Below, in pieces: positions 1-6,362 of a stretch of DNA of 33,600 nt; within the stretch, counting starts at the first letter, position 1, and the number at the start of each line of letters is the position of its first letter. The position numbers and the translations under genes were made by a program. Source of the DNA: Bacteroidaceae bacterium (GTDB lineage Bacteria > Bacteroidota > Bacteroidia > Bacteroidales > Bacteroidaceae); contig JAGAAZ010000099.1 of the NCBI GenBank assembly GCA_017614895.1, positions 1 through 33,600 of the forward strand, read 5' to 3'. The notes under the pieces were generated by a model. That model worked only from the letters and a program-made list of their open reading frames with translations. It was not told the DNA's origin and made no database searches.

Positions 1-942
1 AGTCTGATTGGCAATGCCACAACGGACGCTGAAGGAAACTATGCTTTCAAGATGCCGTTCATGGATGGGGAGTGGAAAATGAACATTTACACCACAAGGG
101 ACATGAAGAGGGGCGAGAAGAAGAAAACGTACCTTGTGGGCATTGATAGGCAGTTCTCTCCCACACCCAGATACATCACTCCGACAGAGGCAGAAATCCT
201 GCATCCGCTCAAGCCGAATGCCTTCGTGAAGAAGCTCATCCAAGACTCGGAGTGGGAAGAGGAAGATGAGTTTGTTCCTATCACCAAGAAAGATCATGTG
301 TTGCAGAATGTAACGGTGAAGGCCAAGAAGAAGCGCTACTTCACCAATGACAACTGGAGGTATAAGGACGAGTCGTATGGTCGTCGGAATGCCACCCTCT
401 TCTACAATGCCGACCAAGAACGAAACGATGCGCTCGACAGAGGGGAACCAGTGCCATATCTCTTTAGTTTCCTGAAAGAAAAGAACTCACTCTTTGAATA
501 TAATGAAAAAAACTGGACAGAACGCCCCCGATACGATGGACATAGCATTCATTGGATTATTGACAATGGGGAACGTCCCTTATTGGAAGTTGATCCCGAA
601 AAAGTCTGGCTGGATGAGGTGAAATCCATCTATATTTGTCCTTATGATTCTTCTACAGATATCTATCTCTATATGCATACGTTATTCTCGGCAGAAAGCA
701 ATAAGGGGCTCCGTCGCACCTATTTCCAAGGCTTCAACAAAGCATCCACTTTCGAGATGAATGACTATTCAGTGCTTCCCCCTATGGCGGACTTCCGACG
801 CACCATCTGGTGGCAACCCGATATCACCACAGATGAACAGGGAAAAGCAAAAGTGGAGTTCTTTAATAATTCGACTTGCGAGGAAATGTACATCAGCGTG
901 GAGGGAATGACAGAAGATGGGAAGGTGTTGGTGAATGAGTGA
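1..942 (+). CDS. C-terminal part of a large carboxypeptidase-regulatory-like / alpha-2-macroglobulin-like surface protein (5' end outside window)
   Basis: The reading frame is open from base 1, so the gene begins upstream; about 313 residues are visible. It opens with a beta-sandwich strand pattern (TTDAEGNYAFKMP) typical of carboxypeptidase-regulatory-like or MG domains. A segment LQNVTVKAKKK resembles the start of a TonB-receptor plug. It ends with the block DFRRTIWWQPDITTDEQGKA followed by KVEFFNNS, which is common at the end of large Bacteroidales exported proteins that combine MG2-like, CarboxypepD-reg-like and plug-like modules. This suggests an outer-membrane or periplasmic protein, but no enzyme motif is visible in this part. 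The family placement is from recall; the substrate is unknown. Confidence 0.6.
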   Translation, partial: SLIGNATTDAEGNYAFKMPFMDGEWKMNIYTTRDMKRGEKKKTYLVGIDRQFSPTPRYITPTEAEILHPLKPNAFVKKLIQDSEWEEEDEFVPITKKDHVLQNVTVKAKKKRYFTNDNWRYKDESYGRRNATLFYNADQERNDALDRGEPVPYLFSFLKEKNSLFEYNEKNWTERPRYDGHSIHWIIDNGERPLLEVDPEKVWLDEVKSIYICPYDSSTDIYLYMHTLFSAESNKGLRRTYFQGFNKASTFEMNDYSVLPPMADFRRTIWWQPDITTDEQGKAKVEFFNNSTCEEMYISVEGMTEDGKVLVNE

Positions 943-963
943 AGAGAAATAATTAAGGAAAAA

Positions 964-995
964 TTTGGAGGAGATGAAAAAAGGTACTATCTTTG
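964..995 (+). promoter_or_regulatory. Bacteroidetes promoter for the 1023-1493 islet
   Basis: TTTG at 964-967, a 20-bp gap, then TATCTTTG at 988-995 fit the -33/-7 promoter of this phylum. The ATG at 1023 lies 27 bp downstream. This gives the small pair its own promoter, separate from the upstream gene ending at 942. Confidence 0.7.
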
Positions 996-1022
996 CAGCG
1001 TTAAATCATTATTACAATAAAG

Positions 1023-1202
1023 ATGGAGCCAAAGATTGGAGATAAAATGAAGGTTAGTCCTCAGTTGACAGCACAGCCAGATTGGATTGACGGAGAAGTG
1101 ATTGATGTAGAGCACAATCCGTTTATGGGACTTGTCATTTCTATTAAGGATAAGCTCGGAAGGATATTCTTCGGGCAGAGTCGTTTTTTTATCGCATTAT
1201 AA
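1023..1202 (+). CDS. Small 59-aa basic/acidic beta-rich protein, possible partner (antitoxin?) of VapD
   Basis: This 59-residue frame starts with MEPKIGDKMKVSPQL, contains WIDGEVIDVEHNPFMG and ends FFGQSRFFIAL. The alternating hydrophobic pattern with G-D-K-V and G-E-V-I turns looks like one small SH3- or KOW-like barrel. Similar very short proteins occur in Bacteroides, often labelled as regulators; that is recall, not a search. It is the first gene after a clear promoter and stops 6 bp before the vapD start, so the two are surely cotranscribed. The position fits an antitoxin or regulator, but no known antitoxin motif is visible and the role is inference. Confidence 0.65.
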   Translation: MEPKIGDKMKVSPQLTAQPDWIDGEVIDVEHNPFMGLVISIKDKLGRIFFGQSRFFIAL

Positions 1203-1208
1203 CCTTCC

Positions 1209-1493
1209 ATGTTTGCTATCGCCTTCGATATGGACATTAAGGAACTCCGTAGTACCTATGGAGAAACTTACAATAATGCCTATTACGAAATAAAGATAAT
1301 TCTTCGTAAGTATAATTTCTTCAACACACAGGGTAGTGTGTATCTTACCGACAAAGATGATATGACCAATTTGTTTTCTGCCATATATGCGTTGAAGAAA
1401 ATTGATTGGTTCAGGTCATCCGTTCGTGACATACGAGCCTTTAAGGTTGAGAACTGGTCTGACTTCACGGAGATAGTGAAAAGAGATGATTAG
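1209..1493 (+). CDS. vapD: VapD-family protein (Cas2-like fold, probable endoribonuclease toxin)
   Basis: The 94 residues match the usual VapD length. The family hallmarks are in order: an N-terminal MFAIAFD strand, then [38 protein letters not shown] and [12 protein letters not shown]. Asp7 sits where VapD and Cas2 proteins have their conserved first-strand aspartate. VapD of Haemophilus and Helicobacter is a ribonuclease with a Cas2-like ferredoxin fold, and in Haemophilus it is paired with the antitoxin VapX. The segment after the first strand is shorter than the common ADxxxxHPKG version and reads [15 protein letters not shown]. The gene directly follows a 59-aa partner and is closed by a strong terminator at 1507-1547. 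There is no cas1 or CRISPR array nearby, so this is not Cas2. Confidence 0.85.
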   Translation: MFAIAFDMDIKELRSTYGETYNNAYYEIKIILRKYNFFNTQGSVYLTDKDDMTNLFSAIYALKKIDWFRSSVRDIRAFKVENWSDFTEIVKRDD

Positions 1494-1506
1494 TCCATAT
1501 GACTAC

Positions 1507-1547
1507 CGCCTCCTTACCATCAATTCATGGTTTGGAGGCGTTTTTTT
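1507..1547 (+). terminator. Rho-independent terminator after vapD
   Basis: CGCCTCC at 1507-1513 pairs with GGAGGCG at 1534-1540, and inner arms ACCAT/ATGGT extend the stem across a TT/TT internal loop. Seven Ts follow at 1541-1547. It isolates the vapD islet from the genes downstream. Confidence 0.85.
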
Positions 1548-1973
1548 ATTCCTTTCTCACCATTTATACTACCACTTCATGAAAAACACATAACTGCGCT
1601 CCCGAAATGTTAAAAATGCGGCTTTGATGAAAAAAAATTACTCTTCAGATTATACATTTTGTGGGAAAGGGGTAATAAGGGAGTAGAGAGGATGGAGGGA
1701 CATTTGAAAAAATATGTTACATAAACTTTCAAATTTGAAACATGATGAAGGTGAGGGAAGGTTGTTCGCTGAAGGATGAAGATGAAAAGGCATTTTCTTG
1801 CAAGTATTTGGGAAAGAGTGATTTACGTGATTTATGTAAAATTTTTGTAAATTTTTCTGAGGCTCTGTCTGAAAATGTAAATTTTTTGTAAATTCATTTT
1901 CTTGGTGTTTTGAGGGTGAAAAGCGTACCTTTGCATCGTATTCAAAACAGTATTCACTTCAAAAAATAAAACA
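1548..1973. other. 426-bp intergenic region with a perfect palindrome and a promoter
   Basis: No credible gene is present. It contains a perfect 14-bp palindrome, TTTCAAATTTGAAA, at 1727-1740. An AT-rich stretch follows in which GTAAATTTTT-like words recur around 1836-1896, and TACCTTTG at 1926-1933 looks like a -7 box for the gene at 1974, with a TTG at 1902-1904 as a possible -33. The palindrome, about 190 bp upstream of that box, could be a regulator site; nothing ties it to a specific protein. Confidence 0.55.
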
Positions 1974-3557
1974 ATGAAACGATTCAATCTTTTTCTGATG
2001 GCATTGACCGCCATCCTCTTCATGCCTACCATCAGTAATCGGAGCCACGCGGAAAGCCTCATTGGTGCTCAGAAAAAGTCGAAAAAGGTGCTCAAGCAAT
2101 CGAAAAAGAGCATTACGTTCGTCGTGGACGAAGATCTGCCTGCACCCAAGCAGACCTTCACGATGATGACATCCAATCAACTTTCCAGTCACATTATTGA
2201 CAAGAAGAATATTCCAGTCGCCAGCCACAATGTGGTGAAGACCAGTTTCGACGGGGAAGAACTGTGCTATCTGGGCGAGGACAACTTCTATAAATGTATC
2301 GTGCAGGCGTTTGCCGACCACCGTTCCCTGGTGCTGTCGCCCGATATGGTGTGGCTCGCCATTGGTCAGGGTTTCTCACGTTATGTGAATGCCCATTCCG
2401 AGGAGCTGCGCGACAAACTGGTGTATCATCAGGGCAAGATGGTCTTGGAGGTGAACAATCACAACGACGTTCTCAACCCCGGCAAGGGCAATTGGACACA
2501 GTTGCTCAACGACTTCTCAGCCCTGATTGCTGAAAACACGAAGGGGGAGGTGGCAGACATGATGACAGCCAACTTCTCCACCACGAGCATAGATGAACGC
2601 ATCGCCTCGCAGATCACGCTGATGGAAACCGTCAAGACGTATTTCGACTTCTGGAACACCCAATTGATATGTGGCATTCCCACCATCACGCTCGAAGGCA
2701 CACCCGAAGACTGGCAGAAGGTGCGCGAGAAGGCACGTGGCTTGTCGAAGTATGGTCTTGAGAAATGGGCGGACGAGTTGGATCCCATCCTTGCCGAATT
2801 TGTCAAGGCATCAGAGGGAAACCCCAATCAAGCCTTCTGGAGGGATATGGTGATGAAATACCGCGTGGATGAATTCACTTCCAAGAGATGGTGTGGTGGA
2901 TACATTCCCACCGAAACCACCCATCTGGACGGTTGGTTCCTGAAGCTCTTCCCTCATGAAAATGGAACGACGTATGACGACATACTCTACACGGAAAGCA
3001 TGCCTTCGGAGATGGCGCGCGGCTACTTCACACAAGAATACATTGACCCCACAGGTGCGTCAGTGAAGCAAATCCCTGTGCAGCTTTGGGCAGGATTTGT
3101 GGGTGTGCAGGTCGATGAGAAGACAGGCACCCTCACCCCCAAAATTGGCTGGTTTGCCCGCACTGGTGACGATGAGCAACACAAACTCTCAGAACTGGAG
3201 GTGCTGAACAGACACGGGAGACTCTCCTACACTTTTCTTCATGACACAGACACCGTGCCAGGCATCCTCGCCAAGATGACGAGCATCAACACATTGACGC
3301 TCCGTTTCAACGGCTACCCAGTCAACATCCCTGCATGGATGGACAACATGAACATCGGCAAACTCGAAATCGTTGGCCGGCTCTCCGATGCGGAAGAAGC
3401 CCAACTGCACCAGCGATTCCCTGAAGCCGAGATCAGCAATACTAAGAAGTGGCTCGATTCCATCAAGGAGACATCCGGTCCCATCAAAGTCATTGACGAA
3501 GACCTTGAAGGCATCATTGCTTATGACCCATACGACATCCGACAAGTGCTGGAATGA
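1974..3557 (+). CDS. Exported DUF4419-domain protein
   Basis: The protein has 527 residues, beginning with a Sec signal peptide (MKRFNLFLMALTAILFMP, cleavage probably near SHA). After a lysine-rich linker, residues about 80 to 420 carry features I recognise from DUF4419: a LSPDMVWLAIGQGFSRYVN block, HSEELRDKLV, a KGNW...LLNDFSALI segment, and RWCGGYIPTETTHLDGWF. The domain occurs in bacteria and fungi and has no established reaction. The start is supported by the signal peptide and by the TACCTTTG box 41 bp upstream. Two more exported proteins follow at short spacing (42 and 31 bp), so the three probably form one transcript. The function is unknown. Confidence 0.75.
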   Translation: MKRFNLFLMALTAILFMPTISNRSHAESLIGAQKKSKKVLKQSKKSITFVVDEDLPAPKQTFTMMTSNQLSSHIIDKKNIPVASHNVVKTSFDGEELCYLGEDNFYKCIVQAFADHRSLVLSPDMVWLAIGQGFSRYVNAHSEELRDKLVYHQGKMVLEVNNHNDVLNPGKGNWTQLLNDFSALIAENTKGEVADMMTANFSTTSIDERIASQITLMETVKTYFDFWNTQLICGIPTITLEGTPEDWQKVREKARGLSKYGLEKWADELDPILAEFVKASEGNPNQAFWRDMVMKYRVDEFTSKRWCGGYIPTETTHLDGWFLKLFPHENGTTYDDILYTESMPSEMARGYFTQEYIDPTGASVKQIPVQLWAGFVGVQVDEKTGTLTPKIGWFARTGDDEQHKLSELEVLNRHGRLSYTFLHDTDTVPGILAKMTSINTLTLRFNGYPVNIPAWMDNMNIGKLEIVGRLSDAEEAQLHQRFPEAEISNTKKWLDSIKETSGPIKVIDEDLEGIIAYDPYDIRQVLE

Positions 3558-3599
3558 AAAAAAATTCTTGTATATATTGTATCACTAAAAGGTTTACAC

Positions 3600-4667
3600 A
3601 TGATGAAAAGATTAGCAACACTCTTTATCGTTTTGTTGCCCACCCTCGGCATTGGGGCACAGACAAAGGTGCCATACACAGAGCGTCTGGACAGTATCGT
3701 GACGTATGGTGTCTGGACGGAGCGAAAAATTGAGTTCGCCTATAACGTGAAGGGGCAAACGGAACAAATCCTTTATTACAAGAGGAATGAGGACGGGTGG
3801 TCCTTGACCAACAAACGTGAGTATTTCTATGACGAACAAGGACGTGACACCCTGCGGGCCGTCTTCGATCGAAAAGATGGGGAGTGGGTACTTTTGCAAA
3901 AGCGTCACAACACCTATGGCAGTCATGGGGAAAAGCTGCAAACAAGGGTTATGCAGTATGCAAGGGGGCAGATGGTGACACAACTCAGATGCGATTACAC
4001 CTATAACCAAGAAGGGAAACAGCTCTCTGCATCCAGGTATGGGAGGAGGCAAGATAAGCCTGAAGAATGGACCAAAACTGAGATCATACAGAATGAATAC
4101 GATGCCAAGGGGAATCAAGTCAAGGAGGCGTATGAATACCTGAACACCCAGTTGCCCGAAAGAGGTGTTGCCATCATGCGTTATGATGAGGAAGGAAGAT
4201 TGACGACGCGGATTGATTCTATCTATAATACGCTTCTGGATGGGAGAGAATGGCAAAGACAAGATTTCTCGTACCATGATGGGAAGCTGAGCATGATGAA
4301 AGAAACGCTGATGACCATTGACCATGATGTGGTGTATCAGTCCATGTACGAGTCCTTGTTCGACCCTCATGAGAACCTCTTGCAGACAAGGCGTTACAAG
4401 CAAGTCGACGGAGCATGGCGGAACATCTATTCCATCTCCTACTTTTATAATCTGAATGTTGAGGGTTCATCCATCATGGGATATGAATTTGTTTCTGACA
4501 TCCTGGGATATCTTAGTCCTGAAACCCTGGATTTAAATTTAAAGGAGAAGAGCAAATACCATCATAAACTCATCATGGTGTCCGACATCCAATGTATGGA
4601 TGAGGATGTGGAGGATGACGAGAATAATGGAAAAAGCAGAACACGTTTATACTATTCGCCTTTATAA
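3600..4667 (+). CDS. Exported protein with YD-like repeats, unknown function
   Basis: The 355-residue protein has a signal peptide (MMKRLATLFIVLLPTLGIGAQ). The mature part repeats a tyrosine/asparagine/glycine turn about every 30 to 40 residues: FAYNVKGQ, YFYDEQGRD, NTYGSHGEK, YTYNQEGKQ, NEYDAKGNQ, MRYDEEGRL. This resembles degenerate YD or RHS-like repeats, a beta-rich surface architecture. No enzyme motif and no clear C-terminal sorting domain are seen; it ends RTRLYYSPL. It lies between the DUF4419 protein and another exported protein, probably in one operon. The role is unknown; a surface or periplasmic binding role is only a guess from the repeats. Confidence 0.65.
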   Translation: MMKRLATLFIVLLPTLGIGAQTKVPYTERLDSIVTYGVWTERKIEFAYNVKGQTEQILYYKRNEDGWSLTNKREYFYDEQGRDTLRAVFDRKDGEWVLLQKRHNTYGSHGEKLQTRVMQYARGQMVTQLRCDYTYNQEGKQLSASRYGRRQDKPEEWTKTEIIQNEYDAKGNQVKEAYEYLNTQLPERGVAIMRYDEEGRLTTRIDSIYNTLLDGREWQRQDFSYHDGKLSMMKETLMTIDHDVVYQSMYESLFDPHENLLQTRRYKQVDGAWRNIYSISYFYNLNVEGSSIMGYEFVSDILGYLSPETLDLNLKEKSKYHHKLIMVSDIQCMDEDVEDDENNGKSRTRLYYSPL

Positions 4668-4698
4668 AATGTATTTAACAACCTAAAAAAACATAACA

Positions 4699-5403
4699 AT
4701 GAAACAAATAATTCTTTTCTTGATGGCATTATGCCTGAATGTGCTGGCAATGCAGGCACAAGATTGCCTTGAACCAATTTCGAAGACAAGAAGTAAAACG
4801 CTGATCCTGTCATTCTACGACCAAGAGCTTCAACGGCTGCTAAATCCCAACAATGCGGATTGGGGCGTGCTTCGCTTACCATCCCTCATGACGGAATCTT
4901 CCCTCACATATGATGAGAAGGCTCATGCGCTCATCTACACGAAGATAGACGGGATACTATGGGGAGCCGTGCTAAACGCAACGACTGAAGAGGTGGATAC
5001 AATCATCAATGTGGAGGGATTTGGTTCCACCCATTTCTCAAGGTACATTGATCTCACAGAAGTCAGAGATTATCATGCGCCAGGCACACAGACCTGGAGC
5101 CTTCCCATTTCCAAGAAAATGATCAAGACGCTCAGACAACTCTGGAGCATTGCCATCGATGGAGCCCAGAAAAATAACATGATGGTGTTAGACGGATGCT
5201 CTCGAATCTTCTTTGTGGGCGAGAAACGTGCCAAGTCACACTATTTCACGAAAGAGTGGCCCAAGATTTCACGACTTGTACAGTTGGTGGACGATATGAT
5301 GAAGGCCGTTCAGGAGGGCGATGCCGCTCAACTCGCCCCTCTCGAAACCGAAGCGGCAGAACTCTATCAACTGTTTGTGAAAGACACAACGGTGAAAAAA
5401 TAG
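4699..5403 (+). CDS. Exported protein of unknown function
   Basis: The 234-residue protein starts with a typical signal peptide (MKQIILFLMALCLNVLAMQA, cleavage before QD). I do not recognise the family. The mature region is mixed alpha/beta, with a helical C-terminal third (residues about 185 to 225) rich in alanine and leucine. Only two cysteines remain after the signal peptide, at DCLEP and DGCSR, which could form a disulfide. It lies 31 bp after the YD-repeat protein and is the last gene of the group of three exported proteins. A tandem repeat array begins 67 bp after its stop codon. Confidence 0.6.
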   Translation: MKQIILFLMALCLNVLAMQAQDCLEPISKTRSKTLILSFYDQELQRLLNPNNADWGVLRLPSLMTESSLTYDEKAHALIYTKIDGILWGAVLNATTEEVDTIINVEGFGSTHFSRYIDLTEVRDYHAPGTQTWSLPISKKMIKTLRQLWSIAIDGAQKNNMMVLDGCSRIFFVGEKRAKSHYFTKEWPKISRLVQLVDDMMKAVQEGDAAQLAPLETEAAELYQLFVKDTTVKK

Positions 5404-5469
5404 AACAAGTAGGCATCAATCTCCTCCCGTCCACGAATAAAAATCTGATTATCCGTACTCAATTCTTCG

Positions 5470-5553
5470 TTCAGCAGTGCTGAATATATATTCAACAGTG
5501 CTGAACGTATATTCAACAGTGCAGAATATATATTCAGCACTGCTGAACAAAGA
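5470..5553. repeat. Tandem array A: four 21-bp units, each a dyad plus an AT-rich step
   Basis: Units lie at 5470-5490, 5491-5511, 5512-5532 and 5533-5553. The core of unit 1 is TTCAGCAGTGCTGAA, seven perfectly complementary bases on each side of one central base, followed by TATATA. Units 2 to 4 differ by a few bases, some breaking the dyad. On the plus strand the frame starting at 5470 gives heptads FSSAEYI, FNSAERI, FNSAEYI and FSTAEQR; the minus strand gives SALLNIY-type heptads. The plus frame has a stop at 5446 and no ATG before the array, so coding is doubtful. The period and heptad match the array at 30452-30535. Confidence 0.85.
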
Positions 5554-5564
5554 ATCATCAAGGG

Positions 5565-5630
5565 AGAGAGGAAGAATTGTCTATAGAGAAAGGAAGAATT
5601 ATCTATAGCGAAAGAAAAAATTATCTATAG
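5565..5630. repeat. Three tandem 22-bp A/G-rich repeats overlapping the end of the LuxR gene
   Basis: Copies lie at 5565-5586, 5587-5608 and 5609-5630. Each ends in TCTATAG and is purine-rich before that (for example GAAAGGAAGAATTATCTATA). The third copy includes the stop codon of the minus-strand regulator (5625-5627). The array starts 12 bp after the 21-bp array ends, so this short interval holds two independent tandem arrays. Confidence 0.8.
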
Positions 5631-6209
5631 TTCCCCCACATCAACGAGACCATTCATCACCACATAAAGGATGATGTCGGCAAGGGAGCGTGCGTGGAGT
5701 TTTTCCATGATGTTCTTGCGATGGGTGATGACGGTGGTCAGGCTGATGTGGAGCAAATCGGCAATCTCTTTGTTGATGTGACCTTTGGCAAGGAGAATCG
5801 CCACCTCTATCTCACGAGCAGAGAGTGCTACAGTAGTCGAGAAGGATTGGATAGACGAGGTGGGTACATGAGCATTAGGATGCCCCTGACGATGGATGGA
5901 CAGGAGAGCCTTGATCAAAGCCTTTTCTGTCTGGCGGACATTGAGTGTAGGCACACCAGAGATTTGAAGATCACCATTCACGAGCACGATGGTCCGTCTG
6001 GCCTTCTCTCGGAAATAGGCCGCATGTTCGAAGTAGAGGCGTGAGGAAACGAAATAGTGAATGAACTGCCCCTGATCGATCTGCTGGAGCTCGTCGAAAG
6101 AAATGAAGATGTGCACCTCAGCCACAGGCATGAGGTCAGAAATAATAGACTGCAAGCCCAAGGAGGCAAGGATGTTGGATTCGACAATGGCTATGTTGAA
6201 ATGCGGCAT
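5625..6209 (-). CDS. LuxR/NarL-type transcriptional regulator with a degenerate receiver domain
   Basis: The start is placed at MPHFNIAIVESN (CAT at 6207-6209), giving 194 residues; a longer frame reaches 6302 but runs through the promoter and A/T-rich repeats. Residues 1 to about 115 look like a receiver domain, but the acidic pocket is poor and the strand that should carry the phospho-acceptor Asp reads HYFVSSRLYF with no Asp. The C-terminal 65 residues are a clear LuxR helix-turn-helix: LSAREIEVAILLAKGHINKE, IADLLHISLTTVITHRKN, IMEKLHA. It is probably a DNA-binding regulator working without classical phosphorylation. It diverges from mutY. The target is unknown. Confidence 0.85.
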   Translation of the reverse strand: MPHFNIAIVESNILASLGLQSIISDLMPVAEVHIFISFDELQQIDQGQFIHYFVSSRLYFEHAAYFREKARRTIVLVNGDLQISGVPTLNVRQTEKALIKALLSIHRQGHPNAHVPTSSIQSFSTTVALSAREIEVAILLAKGHINKEIADLLHISLTTVITHRKNIMEKLHARSLADIILYVVMNGLVDVGEL

Positions 6210-6227
6210 AAGAATTGAATTTCCGTA

Positions 6228-6235
6228 CAAAGGTA
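6228..6235 (-). promoter_or_regulatory. -7 promoter box of the LuxR-type gene
   Basis: On the minus strand this reads TACCTTTG, the Bacteroidetes -7 box, 18 bp upstream of the chosen ATG. It supports the 6209 start. Upstream of it are two direct copies of TTGGAGAATTGAAAAA (6243-6258 and 6259-6274), which may affect promoter strength. Confidence 0.6.
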
Positions 6236-6350
6236 CGAAAATTTGGAGAATTGAAAAATTGGAGAATTGAAAAATTGAAATAAGGGATGAAAAACAGGTC
6301 ATATCATCACTTCAATCCTTGAATCCTTCAATTCTTCAATCCTTTTTTCT

Positions 6351-6358
6351 TACCTTTG
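6351..6358 (+). promoter_or_regulatory. -7 promoter box of mutY, 4 bp before the start codon
   Basis: TACCTTTG at 6351-6358 matches the phylum -7 box. The ATG of mutY begins at 6363, where transcription itself would be expected to start, so the message may be leaderless or nearly so. Confidence 0.6.
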
Positions 6359-6362
6359 CAGC

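Noticed and set aside
1209..1493. Cas2
   Set aside because: The size and fold are similar, but the QGSVY and SVRDIRAF motifs are VapD-type and there is no cas1 or CRISPR array.
5367..5561. Minus-strand 64-codon frame with SALLNIY heptads
   Set aside because: It is the other-strand reading of array A and runs into the end of an opposite gene; no promoter or ribosome site is visible.
5470..5630. CRISPR-like array
   Set aside because: The units are directly contiguous with no spacers, contain internal dyads, and no cas genes are present; these are plain tandem repeats.
6210..6302. N-terminal extension of the LuxR-type regulator
   Set aside because: It crosses the -7 box and A/T-rich repeats; the ATG at 6209 begins the receiver-like strand directly.
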